A stretch of 64,000 nucleotides of DNA from Rhizodiscina lignyota (taxonomy: Eukaryota; Ascomycota; Dothideomycetes; Aulographales; Rhizodiscinaceae), in the NCBI GenBank assembly GCA_010015805.1, contig ML978126.1:1674001-1738000 (forward strand). The letters are read 5' to 3'. Numbering within the stretch: position 1 is the first letter of the stretch; every line of letters begins with the position of its first letter. The position numbers and the translations under genes are program-made. Below, piece after piece: positions 20,196 to 32,973 of this stretch. Under the pieces are notes generated by a model that searched no databases, was not told the origin of the DNA, and was given only the letters and a program-made list of their open reading frames with translations.

Positions 20196-22004
20196 ATGTC
20201 TCCGTCCGACGAGGATGCAGGGATCCCCGATGCGTCTTTGCGTGACGACAAGCAACCGACGGAAAATGGCACGGCCGACGAGAAACATCATCCCAAGGAG
20301 CAGGAGGACGAAGAGGAGTCGAGAGACAATGGCGCGCTCGACAAGGACGTTGAGAAGCAGGCCGAGCCTCAGGAGACCGCACTGGATGGAACAAAGTCTC
20401 ACGAGCGCGACGAAAACATCGTAGACTGGGATGGCGACGACGACCCTCACAATCCATACAATTGGAGCAAAGGGAAGAAATGGACGAACGGTGGTTTGCT
20501 CTCTGCAATGACTCTCGTCACGTATGTCGAACATAGCGGTCGAACACAGCGGCAATTGAAGATCATGGTTAAGCTAATCTGCTCTCCAGTCCACTCGCCT
20601 CTTCAATGTTCGCGCCAGGCGTGCCCGATGTCATGAGAGAGTTCCAGTCCACTAGCACCATACTCGCCTCGCTCGTTGTGTCTGTATACATTCTGGGATA
20701 CGCCTTTGGCCCGCTGATCATAGCACCAATGTCTGAACTCTACGGTCGAACAATCGTTTACCATGTCAGTAATGTTCTCTTCGTCGTATTCAGTATTGCA
20801 TGCGCTGTTAGCTCGAATCTGGGAATGCTCATCGGCTTCCGTTTTCTTGCTGGCTCCATGGGCTCAACTCCATTGACAATCGGAGGCGGGACGAATGCCG
20901 ACATGTTTAGGACAGAGGAGAGAGGTGCGGCCATGGCAATCTGGAGCATAGGACCTCTACTTGGACCCGTCATTGGACCTGTGGCTGGCTCGTACCTGAG
21001 CCAGGCTAAAGGCTGGCACTGGGATTTCTGGCTGATCACGATTCTGGTATGTTCTTCCAGATCAAGTTCCATACACTGCAGCTGCTGCATCAGAGATATT
21101 GACACTTTATCTAGGGCGGCACAATCACCATCTTTATGATGATATTCCTCCGCGAGACCTACGCTCCCCGAATCCTCGAACTCAAAGCCCGTCGTCTTCG
21201 TAAAGAAACCGGGAATCCCAACCTCCGCTCGAAACTCGATACTGGTCTCTCCCCACGCGAACTCTTCATCCGCTCCATCGTCCGCCCGACCAAGATGCTG
21301 CTCTTCTCGCCCATTGTATTCCTTCTCAGCTTCTACATGGCGGTTGTGTATGGCTATCTATATCTTCTCTTCACTACAATGACCCTCGTCTTCGAAAATA
21401 CATACCACTTCTCGCAAGGCTCGGTGGGGCTGTCGTATTTAGGGATTGGCGTGGGCATGTTTGGCGGATTGTTCCTGACAGGCGCAACGTCGGACTGGGG
21501 CGTCAAGTATCTGAGCAGGAAGAATGGAGGCGTGACGAAGCCTGAGTTTCGTCTGCCGCCAATGATTCCAGCAGCGCTGTTGATTCCCATTGGACTGTTC
21601 ATATATGGGTGGACTGCGCAGTTTGGGGTTCACTGGATCGTTCCGATCATCGGGACTTCCTTTGTTGGACTGGGTTTGATAACGACTTTTGTAAGACGCG
21701 TCAATCTTCTAAGCCCCTTGGGGAAATTGCTGACAAGCTACATTTGCAGATGCCAATTATGACCTACCTCATCGACGCGTACACGATCTACTCGGCCTCT
21801 TGCATCGCAGCTAATACCGTCCTCCGCTCCCTCCTCGGTGCGCTCCTTCCTCTGGCTGGCCCGTCGATGTACTCAGCACTTGGTTTGGGCTGGGGAAACT
21901 CATTGCTTGGGTTTGTAGCGTTAGCCATGGCGCCTTTGCCAATCATATTCTGGAGATATGGAGAGCGGATACGAACAAGTCGGCGATTTACGGTCAACTT
22001 TTAG
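20196..22004 (+). CDS. MFS transporter, DHA1-type multidrug/metabolite exporter
   Basis: Exons 20196-20521, 20590-21046, 21115-21690 and 21750-22004 join in phase to 537 residues. A long acidic cytosolic N-terminus (about 90 residues, many Glu/Asp/Lys) ends in the typical [14 protein letters not shown]. Twelve membrane spans follow, with family motifs such as [23 protein letters not shown] (motif A region), [19 protein letters not shown] and [19 protein letters not shown] (motif C-like, antiporter signature). This is the DHA1 drug:H+ antiporter type often found in metabolite clusters, where it exports the product. It lies at the left end of the run of tailoring genes reaching to 39 kb. Substrate unknown. 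Confidence 0.9.
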
Positions 22005-24294
22005 ATGACGCGTCGGAGCATTTTGGAGCATAGCGTTGCGTGGTTTGGTTGGCATAGAGCAGGAGCTTTGATACCAATAATTAGCCTTCTTCACTAGCGC
22101 TGAGCCATATGAAGATCATCATTTCTCATCATTCTCTTATGCGAAACTCAAATGATGGAGCATGTACGTCTGTCTATATGAGTAAACTGTGATGCGGACT
22201 TTATATCCTACGTCACTCCATGGAGTACCAAATAGAAACCTGTCTGTGCGTTGAAATCTGAAGAGCCAGTGGGTAACGTTCAAAGAGCTGGTCAGGCTGG
22301 AGTCACAATAGCAATCGCCTGGGTAAACAACCATGGGAAAACCAAATGCCAGCAATAAGCAATGCTGTAGAACTCTAGCTGGATGAGCGTAGCAGATTTT
22401 GGCTTCATGAAATGATCTACGCCTCCTTCCAAATACGTAGCGCCTCAGTGGGTTTGTGTGGTACTGGAAGCTTGAGAAGGCCGTGACGCGATTTCACATA
22501 CACCAAAGCCTCGAAATAATAGCCAGAAGGGATGACGGAGTTGAATTCAAGTATAGAACAGAGTCTCTCTGAAGCTTCATTCTTGCGATAGTAACCGAAC
22601 AATTACTGTTTTCCTCGTTGCTGACACCAACGCCGATCCTCACTACCAGCTTCATAGCTGTGCCCACCGTGTCGCGCTCGCGTTGCACTTCATACGCATA
22701 CTGCGCCGTTGGCTGTTGATAAGCGTGCTCTTCTGAAGGCTTGATCATACATGAAAAGCACTACGAGCTGCTCATGAAGAGTGATGCTATCATAAGTGTG
22801 AACGCCACGGTGAATTCAGCAACAAGCCAACATTTCGATGGAGTACAATCAAGTATACATTCATTATCATTCATCAGTAATACTAAACAACATACAATGA
22901 AGAGCACCAAGCCAATGTCAAGTCCCATCCAAGCAAAGTCCAAAGCCAGATCCCTTCGTCAATCTCCTGCTCAAGGCAGAAGAGTCAATGAAAAGACTGA
23001 GTACAAGCAAAAATTATGCCAGTGAAGCCCCCGAAGGAGATTCATACCAGGCCTACTCCGCGCGGTGCAATGCAGGCAGACCTGGCAGGACAACGGCTTC
23101 ATGATCCCGTTGGCCCCAACAAGGTAAGTATGAGAAGAAAGAAAAGAGGGTTCGAGCCGGAAGAATGGGAAGTATATATACTCCTAGAAGGCTTGGCGTT
23201 GATCGGCTGTTCATCGGCGACAGGGGCGGTTAAGGTTGCGAGTTAGGCACAAAAGTGGAGAACAGGTGCCACCTGGGAGGCTGGCAAAGGCTACTGGAAG
23301 CTTCCGAAGCCCTCGTAGGTTCGTGATTGGTCAAGAATCTGCCTGGCCGCGCCCAATGCGTCACAGCGACACTTTGTAGCCGTGAAGGTAGAGACACAGA
23401 GGTGTAGCAATGGCTCTTAGCACTCCTTGTGGATCGAAGCGATCACGTTGTAGAGAACAAACTGTGGTGCTCTAGAGTCAGAATCTCAGGGGTTCGTGAT
23501 ACATACCAGAGGCTGGTTGGATATGCCTATCGAGGCTAAGTGCTCTTTCCTTAGCCCCATCTCGTCGCATAGCGTGCAGCCTCAAGCTACGGTTAAGTAG
23601 ACGTCCGCGTTAATCACATCTTCTGCAACTAGAAGTAGACGCTTCTGAGTCAATCATTGTTTATATCTTTTACAACCTCACCACTAACTTGATGACACTG
23701 AGAACTAGAGCGTAGCGGAACGAGGTCACGGCCTTAAGAGTGGCCAACATGTCCGCGCCGCAAGCACCCTGGATCTCTATGCCAACTCTGCAAACGGATG
23801 CATTATGCGCCTTGATTGATTTCCATGGCCCATGTTCAATCATTCGAAGTAAGCTTGATCCAACCTCAGCATAGCCTTAGCAAGGCCTCCCGTTGTCTCA
23901 GACTCTCCGAGAAACTAGTTCGCTCAGCTCCCCAAGACGATTACACCAGCCAGAAAGGGAGAAGAGGGATAAGCCCAATGTGAGGGCACAGGTCAGCGCA
24001 AGTTTGATACGATTATCTCTCTGTTTTTTTCGTACGTATGGGGGATGATCTCGCGTAAGCGGAAATGGTCCTTATGAGAAAGCTCCACCAAATATCAAGC
24101 CCTAACCAAATGCCGCTCCATATAGTTTGGTATAGCCAAATTCTTACCAAATACTCCCTTAACAAGTCCGTCTTATACCTATTGTTGATACACTTAAATA
24201 CACACGGGACAAATAATTCCTCTACGATTTCAAATCAGACCTCCAAGGCTCCAAGCGAAAGCAGTGCCGCAGAGTCTTCCCTCACAAACTCACA
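22005..24294. other. Intergenic stretch, no supportable gene
   Basis: About 2.3 kb with only short frames (22494-22748 minus, 22741-23025 plus, 23016-23246 plus). None shows a domain, signal peptide or joinable splice sites. The last 250 bp probably hold the promoter of the MpaB-like gene. Confidence 0.4.
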
Positions 24295-25678
24295 ATGCTC
24301 GATAGAATACTCCCAATACTCTCCACGGACTATTCCTGGACAGCAGCTGCCGTAGCTTTGCTAGTCGGATATGTCACCATTTGCAAAGTCCTCCGCTACC
24401 AACGCGCTCGAAGCAATCCCTACCTTCAACTCTACAAGACGCGAGAGGACTATTCTCGCATGACAGCTCAACATGCGTACGAGATCTTCGGGCTCACCTA
24501 CGCCCTCGAATTTCCATGGCTGTTGGATCTTGCTACCAAGATTTCAACCTACCGCACCATCGCAATGCCCAGTGTCGCGAAGCTTCTCGTATCGACTGGT
24601 CAATTCAATGAGCCAAAGCACGCACCAAAACGATACGCCGATACGGCGCTGCTAATTGGGGAATTCGTGGCACAACCTCCGGGGAGCTCAAGGTCTGTTG
24701 CTGCCTTGGCTCGGACGAATTACTTGCATGAGATATACCAGAAAGCGGGGAAGATTAGCAACAAGGACATGATCTATGTGTTGGGTGCCTTTGTCCTGAT
24801 ACCAATACGGTTCGTCAATCGCTGGGGCTACAGGAAGCTAAGTCCTTTGGAAACTTGCGCTTTGTAAGACATCCACACTGTCGAAAGACATGGAAATCGA
24901 ATATGGACTAACCTTCTATGCATTGTGTAGTGCCACACACTGGAAGCGAATCGGAGATGGAATGCACATAACTTGGGAACCGTTTCCATCCAACGCTTCG
25001 GGCTTCAAGGACGGCTTACAGTGGCTGGAGGAACTCGATGCATGGTGTGCTCAATATGAGTCAGAGAACTGGGTTGCCGATGAGAATTCTTATAAAGTAG
25101 GACAAATGGGCACTACCAAGATGTTCTCGAGGGTACCGCAGAGCTTCAGGCCCATCCTTGATAGAGTCATCAGTGCTCTCATGGATGACTGGCTGCGAAC
25201 AGTGATGATGTGAGTGACAATGCTCTGTTTCGGGCAATTTCCTTCTGGCGTCGCCACGCTGACTTTGTATCACAGGTTCCCTAAACCCTCGCCGATCTAC
25301 GGACTTGCCATATCTTCATTCTTCGCGATTCAAGGCTTCGTCATCAGAAATTTTCTCCCTCCTCGCCCTTTCAGCAGGGCAGTTAAGTCCTCCAGTTTAA
25401 TGTACGATCCAAAGACCGAGCGATATAACTATAAGGGTTACGACATTGAGCCCTGGTATGTCAAACCGACAACGTCCAATCGATACGGACTCGACGCTTG
25501 GTACAATTGGATTCTTGGCAATGAGATTCCTGGGTCGAGCGATAAGTTCGTACCTGGTGGCATTCGAATCGAGGATACAGGACCATATAAATATATTGGC
25601 AAGGGAAAGAAGGAATTTGAACGCGAGAAAGAGCATCTGTTTGCGATGAACCTGGGTGGATGCCCCTTCGGCCATTAA
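24295..25678 (+). CDS. MpaB/Lcp-like membrane-bound oxygenase
   Basis: Exons 24295-24863, 24931-25209 and 25276-25678 join in phase to 416 residues. An N-terminal membrane anchor (about 12-29, WTAAAVALLVGYVTICKVL) is followed by the fold shared by MpaB-type oxygenases and rubber-oxygenase-like DUF2236 proteins: RYADTALLIGEF, LARTNYLHEIYQKAGKISN, the junction-spanning ETCAFATHWKRIGDGMHI and the C-terminal FPKPSPIYG region. In mycophenolic-acid biosynthesis MpaB' cleaves a farnesyl side chain oxidatively at the ER; other fungal homologues are unstudied. It could act on a prenylated or polyene substrate here, but that is an inference. Spliced junctions fall inside conserved text, which supports the model. 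Confidence 0.82.
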
Positions 25679-26156
25679 TAGTCTATCTCAAGAGGTGTTG
25701 AAAGCACCTTTCCATAAGTGCCTGCCAGGCGATGATGGTAGATTTAGATTTAGGTGCCAGCAAGCATCGAATAATCAGAGAGCATCTTTGGCGGCTCACG
25801 CCAAATTTGGACACAGCTGCCAATCGACGCCCTGGTTTTTTTTTTTTTTTTTGATAATCGCATCCAGAACCAAGCAAGTGTACAGCTTTCTGTTACTGTT
25901 TCTGATACCATTTCGATGCATGACAAACAATTATCACATCAATATTGGGAGACGACCGGACCCTGTTCAAGACGATCCGGCAAGATGGATGACTAGCTGA
26001 CAAATGCAGTTTGCTGGGCATCAAAACCATTGTTCTGCACAAGCTGGAGAATAATTGCAAAACACTCTTTGGGCTTGCTTTGATTCGGAAACAGCTTAGC
26101 TGCCATCTTTACCGAGTTGTCAAACATACGTGAAATTGGCGAACGATATATACAGT
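25679..26156. other. Intergenic spacer
   Basis: About 480 bp between the MpaB-like gene and the regulator at 26157. Apart from the poly-T tract I see no gene or distinct motif. Confidence 0.5.
25836..25852. repeat. Poly-T tract (17 T)
   Basis: A run of 17 T lies about 160 bp downstream of the MpaB-like stop codon. It is a simple mononucleotide repeat, possibly length-variable. Confidence 0.95.
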
Positions 26157-27701
26157 ATGACCGGCTCGCAGTGCAAGATCTGCAACAGACATCTCAGACC
26201 CAGTAAATCTCAGTGCATAAAGCACAAGCCGTAAAGCTAATATCCTGACAGGCCAGGATGTAAAAAGACATGAGCGATATTGTAGCAAACGAGGAGAGGT
26301 CGATTCGAGGCGCAGGGCATGTGACGGCTGCATTGGAAGCAAGTCGAGATGCCGGCCAACGGTGTCAGGCTGTACTAGGTGCTTGAAGAGGAATATTTCG
26401 TGTTCATTGTCTAGTATTATACATACACCAACACAAGTCATGCCGATGGACGATGTAGAAACGCCTCTTGAGAGACCGATTCCGCGGACGGCATATGTTG
26501 CTCACGGGGACGATGTCGGGATCACATCCAACGGGACGACAGAAGGACTTTCATTGCAAAACGATGATTTTACATGGGACTGTCTAAATCTCCCGTTGTC
26601 ATTCTCTCCTGTATTTGGGATGGACTTGACTCCAGGCGAGCCGTCACTTGGTATTAGGACGCTCGATACGGACTCTCAACAGCCGACCACAACGCCAACA
26701 CTATTCCAGCCAAAAGGTTTCGCAAATCCAGCATCAAAGTTAAGTGCAGGAATCGCAACAGCGATGCTCCGAGGGTACCCTGAGATGATGCGCTCCTGCG
26801 ATACGGTGCCGCCATTCTTCCATCCCCATTGCTACGAAGTGAATGGGGAGCGGAAGGTGCCTGCGCCGTTGGTGAACATAATGAGCATTGCCCAAATGTT
26901 CCATCGACGTGAGGAGAATAAGGGGTTCATCTGGCAGAACGTTGACAGGGAGAGGAAACGTTTGGTCGGCGAAGTGAGACAGCGCAGCTTAGATTTAGCA
27001 ACCCTGAAGGATCGCTGACATTTAGTGAACATTTAGTGCGATTGGTTGGATGCTGACAGCCTGCTCGCTGCGTTGCAAGCGTTATGCGTCGCGTGCCTTA
27101 TGAGATTCGTCGATGGCGAGACCGAAATCGAAGACTTTGATTTCCAACTCCTCACTTGCGTCAATGTAGTTCTCCGCATCAGCAAACGAAAGGGAACTTG
27201 TAGCTGATTATACATTCCAGAAGATAGCCACGCGCCTTGTTGATGTAACCGGGAACCTCGTAGCCAAGGACGATCTGGAAGGACGGCGGATGACGTGGAA
27301 TGAGTGGATATTTGCGGAGTGTAAGCGGAGGTGTGTTTTGGGTTTCAATTCAAGATTTCTAGCTCATTAACTGCAGGACATTACTTGTGTTCCGAGTATT
27401 GCAAAAGATTGTCCACTTGGACATATTGCTGCCATGTCCAACTCTGCCGGAATATGCAGCGGCGCCGTTACCAGCGAGCAAACAGTTGTGGCGAGCAAGC
27501 ACTGCCGAGGATTGGGAGCGAGCGAGAGATTATGACTCGAGGGACTTGTGGGTTCATGGAATGCTTAAGGACGGGAGTCTTGCGGCGCTGAAGGATGGTG
27601 TTGACTCGACACATCGTAGAATTGTTGATTGGGATCGATGGTATGCGGGGGTTGATGAGCTCGGGGTTCTTGCAGTTCTGTCAGCAAATATACAAGCGTG
27701 A
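26157..27701 (+). CDS. C2H2-like plus Zn2Cys6 transcription factor
   Basis: Exons 26157-26202, 26252-26973, 27037-27165, 27221-27330 and 27377-27701 join in phase to 443 residues. The tiny first exon is needed: it supplies C6-x2-C9 of a zinc finger whose H22 and C26 lie in exon 2 (CKICN...VKRHERYC). A complete Zn2Cys6 cluster follows at C39, C42, C49, C56, C59 and C66 (ACDGCIGSKSRCR...GCTRCLKRNISC). The C-terminal part has the usual features of fungal regulators: LLAALQALCVACLMRFVDG, WNEWIFAECKRRTLLVFRVLQKIVHLD and LPASKQLWRA. Regulators combining a C2H2-type finger with Zn2Cys6 are well known in metabolite clusters. Two of the internal introns (26974-27036 and 27166-27220) rest on phase and homology-like reading only. 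It is convergent with the next regulator. Confidence 0.8.
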
Positions 27702-27820
27702 GGTCCTTTCGTGCGGTTCGGGGAACGTACGGGAAGCAAGATGATAGTAGGCTTTAGGTGCGCTCCAGCGCTCTGCTACTCTGCTTCCCTATTTGCGATA
27801 AAGCATGTATGGCGGCGCTC

Positions 27821-29225
27821 TCATTTAGCAAGGTTCAACTGCTTTAGAGGCCAAAGCAAGGCCGCACTCCAGTCCTTCCCCAGCACTGACTTGACGGATT
27901 TGGCAAGCTGTGTCGTATACTCCCCCAAGAACCAGCGGTCAATGTGGTTCCGTAGCATCGCGCACCAATGCACAAGTACAACCAGTGCTAGTGGATGCTT
28001 GTCCTGGAGAAGAGATAAATATTTATTCGACACACTAAAAGGCCAGCAAATCAAATGCGGCCAAGTCTTGGGACATCCAGCAACCAGTTGATACCAATTC
28101 CGCAGTTTGATGACAGCATCGCGACATACCTCTTTCTGTTCGTCCGTGTCTTCTCCTGCCTGAATGATGATTTCAAGAATATCGAGTGCCTGTCGAACAT
28201 CATCGTCCAGCGGCCTGTATGGAAAGCATACGGGATTGCGACCAGGCAGAATGCCTTTGTAAGTGTGTCGTGCCAGTGCGCCGAATTGACAAACCAGCGT
28301 CCAAGCGCTGCGTAATGCTAAAATAGCGCCTATGCCTTCATCGAGGCAGTCCATTTCTGAGCCGTTTGACTTGCTAGAAGATGTCTTAAATTGGAATATT
28401 GCAACGATGAGGGAGAAAGCGAGCACTGCAACACAGTTCTTGTCGTCTATGGTAGTAATTGATGACCGAAACAAGGTGAGCGCGTTGTCAAACTGCTTCT
28501 GTGCCGCCATACTGTAGCTTTGGTAGCTCGGCTGCTGCAGATGAGCTATGTGTAATGCTGAAATTGATAGCACTCCATGCATGAGGAAGGGATTTTCCTG
28601 TGCATAGCGTGGTATTTCAGTTCTCCATATCCAAGTCGTGGTGCCTATCATAGCAAGCGTCCCTGAAGTATGAGAGGTCCAATGTGCCATCAGTTGTGAA
28701 TTTGACGAGTTGAAGACGGGAGATTGCAGAATAGCATCCGTAAGTGGCAATGTATCGAGAGGTTGAGAAGCATGGTAAGTCCAATGTGTCGTGAACTGGG
28801 TATGTGAGTTGAAGCCAGGTGATTGATCCCCGAGCTGTGGTGTCGCCTCTTTCGAGTCTTCAGTCTGGGATCGCCAGGTTTCTGACCTGAAATCTTTGTT
28901 AATTCTCCAATTCTTTTCGGTATTCAATTGAAACTTACTTGCAGGCCTCACTAGCTTCTGAATGAGGCGTCTCGGCTGCAGCACACGTCGTCAAATGCTG
29001 GTAGTTGCACCAATCGCCTCGCCTCTTGCAATGCCCGCAAATTGGCGCCTGCAAGTCACACTGGCATTAATCACAATATTTTAGCTGATCTAATCTTCAA
29101 AATATTGCGGCTGAATTACGATTTTACAGCCGCAGAATGGACGAGCATACCCTGACGCGCCTCCGTTTGCACATTACACAGCCATTCCGCGTTTTCGTAT
29201 GATATCTTCGCGATCCGTCAGGCAT
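27821..29225 (-). CDS. Zn2Cys6 transcription factor
   Basis: Exons on the minus strand are 29151-29225, 28939-29060 and 27821-28886, giving 420 residues. The zinc cluster is split by the first intron: C16-x2-C19-x6-C26 ...C33-x2-C36-x6-C43 (GCVMCKRRRVR | CDLQAPICGHCKRRGDWC), a perfect Zn2Cys6. The C-terminal domain resembles the Fungal_trans_2 type (FLMHGVLSISALHIAHL; SAWTLVCQFGALARHTYKG; LHLICWPF-like segments), as in sterol-uptake and cluster regulators. It lies tail-to-tail with the regulator at 26157-27701 (about 120 bp apart), so one or both may control the surrounding oxidoreductase genes. Targets cannot be read from sequence. Confidence 0.88.
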
Positions 29226-30765
29226 CCTGTTTGGGGAAGAATGAGTATTCAATTCCTAAACGAAGTTTGGTGAACGAAGACGGTGCATCTTGGGTTTGGT
29301 CAGAATACTTATCCAGCGAGCTACGAGGCCGAATTGAAGGCCAATAGGGCTGTACTAACCCAGTTCAGCACCTGGCCTGGATTGAGTTTAGTGTACGAAG
29401 TGGAACGCGCAGCCACAGCAGGGGATTCTCCGACGACACTGCTGCCAAGTTGCTCAGCCGTCCTTTGGAGAGCCTGATATCGGTTCAACAATGACGCGTC
29501 TTACTCCCTAGACACATCGGCTTTGTCTTCTCTTCGGCATCGTGCACGCTGGTGTCACAACGGTCGAGATTATTGAATTGCCCGTTCAGACCAACCGGAT
29601 CGCCGCCAGCACATCTCCGTCTGTCATCCGGGAGCCGTAGCCCCTAAGCGGAGATGAGAGAGATGATGTCAACAGGAAAGAGTTGCGGAACCTCAGACGA
29701 TTTATTCGTGTCGTTCCCTACGTCGCAGCCGGTACCGGTTACGCGCCAGGTCCCTGCGCCGAAAGGCTACCTCTTCTCTCCAAAGCAGTCAAGTCCATGC
29801 ATCTGATCAGCCTTTGAACGCGAATTCAAATGTGCGGAGAGGGTCGCACATACGTACTATTGAGGCTGAGAACCCCTGATTATTTGCCGTAGAGCCGGAG
29901 CTTTCTGTGACTCTGTGGTCGTGCTAGCTTCATCCTCCAACTTGCTCAACTATCACTCTCCATCGCATAATGATATACACTTCTTCTTTACTCTCACAGA
30001 GACTTTCACTCAGATGATGGTGCTTGTCTATACCTACTGCTCACGTTATTATAGAATCCGCGATTTTCTGAACCCCATGGCACTGCGGTTCCAAGAAGCA
30101 GCTGTCAAAGCGATTGGGCAGCTAAAACTTCGAATGCGAGCAATTACGACGAATGTTCTGAGCAGAAATAAGATTTAGAGTGATGGAAGGAGTACCCAGA
30201 AAGAATTGGCGAAGAAAATGGTGGATCGTAGATGCATCGGCTTGTCGACAGCCCCAGCGAGTAGCTCCTCGGAGATGGAGACTTCCAACGACAATGTCCT
30301 CTCCAGTCCAAGCAATTGCAGTACTCGACCCGTATCGCTTGCGGCGCTCCTATAAATCGTACTCGAACGCCAAATTCTTCGAGTACCATATCATTGCACT
30401 CAGCCAGCGACACGTCACGGAACTCCGTGTCATCTCGGCGCCATTGTCCGGACAAGCTCTTAGCCTCTAACGAGGCAAATGACAAGTATAACGCAATGGC
30501 GAGTCGACAATCGCTCCGAACTGTGAAAAGCAGCCGACAGCAGAGATGTCGAAGAATCCTGCGAGTCTCAACGGAGACAATACCATTATAGCGACAAGAC
30601 ATGCAGAGCCATCGTCAATTTGCTCCGCTTCTCGCAGAGACCTCTGTCACAGCAGTGAGGTATAAATGACTTTTGGCACTCGTTCGACAGCTCCAGCAAC
30701 CCTTCTCGTCACCGCCTTCAAATACCGATACCGGCCAGCCATTTAGCTCATTCCATAACTACATA
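29226..30765. other. Intergenic stretch with promoter at right end
   Basis: 1.5 kb between the regulator and the SDR gene. Overlapping frames on both strands at 30144-30602 and 29915-30178 have no recognisable features. A TATA-like box is listed separately. Confidence 0.4.
30661..30667 (+). promoter_or_regulatory. TATA-like box upstream of SDR gene
   Basis: TATAAAT lies 105 bp before the chosen ATG at 30766. Confidence 0.4.
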
Positions 30766-31718
30766 ATGCGCACGCCTTTCCCTTCACTGACGGAGACATG
30801 GCACTCTTCGTCATATCCAGCTATATCTCCTTCTCGTCCAGAACTCTTTGTCAAGGGGAGAACAGTTCTGGTTACGGGTGGAGGCGTTGGAATCGGCGCG
30901 GGTATCACGCGAGCCTTTGCGGAAGCGGGAGCGGCCTGTGTCGCGCTAATGAGTCGGTCAGAGAAGAATCTGCTTGCGACGAAAGCCAGCATTGAAGATG
31001 CATTCCCCGCGGCCAAAGTACTCACTGTCGTAGCCGACGTGACCGACCGGCAATCAGTCCAGACAGCGTTCGACTACATACTCGACCATATGGGGAAGAT
31101 TGATATCTGCGTCTGCAATGCGGGCGTCTTGGGTACAGCTGGGCCTGCTGCCACGGTCGATCCGGAGACTTGGTTTGAGCCGTATGAGGTCAACGTCAAA
31201 GGCTCGCTTTTAGTAGCGCAAGCCTTCCTCCGTCAAGCAACTAGCGGCTCATTTCTCCTGCACATCGCGAGCGGCATGTCTCATATGCCAGCTGTCGAGA
31301 CACAACTTTCTGCATATGTATCCAGCAAGGCCGCGTCGACCAAGCTATTCGATTACATTGCATTTGAGAATCCAAGCATTCACGTTGTCAATATCCAACC
31401 TGGTATTGTAGCAAGCGAGGGAAATCGTCAGAGTGGTGCGCCTGTTCTGGATGATCGTAAGTTGAAGTTGCTCCATCATTGAAGCATGAACTTGCTGAGA
31501 ATTTGCCGACAGCTGAGTTGCCCGGCCATTTCTGTGTATGGCTTGTGAGTCCAGAGGCGCAGTTTTTGAAAAGTAAGTATGTGTGGGTCAACTGGGATGT
31601 CGACGAACTAAAAGTCAGAAAGAAAGAGATCTTGGAGACTGAGTTGCTTGATATCAAGCTTGATGCGCTGTCTTTCAAGGATTGGAAGCTTGCCAACCTG
31701 TTCGAATTCACCCGCTGA
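30766..31718 (+). CDS. Short-chain dehydrogenase/reductase (classical SDR)
   Basis: Exons 30766-31456 and 31513-31718 (GTAAGT...GACAG) give 298 residues. The frame is open to 30673, but the only codon there is TTG, so the ATG at 30766 (MRTPFPSLTE) is taken. The NAD(P) motif TGGGVGIG starts at about residue 37, CNAGV and the S...YVSSK catalytic motif (Tyr near 184) are present, and the spliced C-terminus reads ELPGHFCVWLVSPEAQFLKSKYVWVNWDVDEL, typical of fungal SDRs of secondary metabolism. It would reduce or oxidise a carbonyl/alcohol with NAD(P)H. It precedes the ABM-fold and PhyH genes. Substrate unknown. Confidence 0.9.
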
Positions 31719-32259
31719 TGACATTGAGGCATTACACGGCACACTAGAAAACAGAGCGTGCATTATTCGCTGTCACTGCGCTTCCATTGTTTCTCTTCAT
31801 TAATGAGACCGATCTCGCTTGCACATTGATATTGCGTCTGCCAAAGCCTTGTGCACCCCAACTTGCCTCGGCCCACGAACCCAAGCACAGTGGCTATGAA
31901 GTTTACTTGCTAGTCTGACGTGTGGCGATTAACTGTGACAGTATCTAATAAAGCTGTTGTGGTGTCTCTGAGCAGCTGCCACGTCGAATCCTTCACCGAT
32001 TTCCGCCTTCCCGAATGATGAATCGGGCCAGCAGGCGCCCTGTTACAGGCTGCATTCAATGCCAACAACCTGACACTTGGCCGGTTGGGTAGTAATGCTA
32101 CGGTCAGGCGCACGCCGGAAGAGCCAGCATGAATGCCGTTGGAAAGTGCCGCCTGCATATATATACTGGCACTTCCGCTGTACTTTGCAATCATTATCAA
32201 AACTTGAACAGCACAGCTGAAATACTCAAAGAACATTATTCTTGACAATTTCTATAAAT
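31719..32259. other. Intergenic promoter region
   Basis: 540 bp with no gene. The minus-strand frame 31910-32248 has no features. The last 100 bp hold the TATA-like box of the next gene. Confidence 0.45.
32158..32166 (+). promoter_or_regulatory. TATA-like box of ABM-fold gene
   Basis: TATATATAC lies about 95 bp upstream of the ATG at 32260. Confidence 0.4.
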
Positions 32260-32726
32260 ATGTCTCAAGAGACATCTACCCTCACGCCCGACTCATATGG
32301 CCAAGTCTACGTGGTCTCATACTTCAAGCCTCTTGCGGGAAAGAAGGATATTGTGAGTAGAGAGAATACCTGTAATAATCCGAGCATTACTAACTTCAGA
32401 GAAGATCATTGCGGGAATGAAGGAGCTTGCGGCGGCGGTTGAGGAGAACGAACCGCGTACGCAAGTGTACGAAGTGTTCTGGGATGAAGAAGAAGGCGTT
32501 GTCGTTGTCATGCCAAAGTACGTTCAGAGGAACTGTCCTGGCTTACAGCGCGAAATGCAACATTTTGATTGACTACTCTTCTAGATATGCGGACGTCGCT
32601 ACGGCAGAGGCGCATAAGAACTCGACACATCTCCAGGAAGCGATGAAGCGGTCTACTGAAGCAGTGGTTCTAGCAGCGCCCCCTCAGACTAAAGTCTTAA
32701 CCAAGCTAGCTAGCTTTGTGCGTTAA
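32260..32726 (+). CDS. ABM-type dimeric alpha-beta-barrel protein
   Basis: Exons 32260-32352, 32402-32517 and 32585-32726 join to 116 residues. The first acceptor is an AG right after CAG (32400-32401); this choice keeps the frame. The protein has the ferredoxin-like pattern of antibiotic-biosynthesis monooxygenases: QVYVVSYFKPLAGKKD, QVYEVFWDEEEGVVVV, MPKYADVATAEAHKNSTHL. Such small dimers act as cofactor-free monooxygenases, cyclases or decarboxylases on aromatic polyketides and quinones, or have no known activity. It is followed tail-to-tail by the PhyH gene. A tailoring role in a cluster is an inference. Confidence 0.78.
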
Positions 32727-32973
32727 GCAGAACGTACAACGTGCGATCGGCGAAAACCCATTCGGCGCTGATGATATGATAGACATTGATGAGACCTGAA
32801 CAACCGGGGAATGATATGAGTGAGGGAGGAATGAAAGATTCTGAGAGACTGAGATGAAGGCTTGAATTCCGGATATCAAACTAATGGCGCACTCTTGAAA
32901 CGTGACAATTGATGTGGCATCGGGGTATCAATGGAAAGTTTCCTGCCCCACTCAATGTTGGCTGATATGCTCG

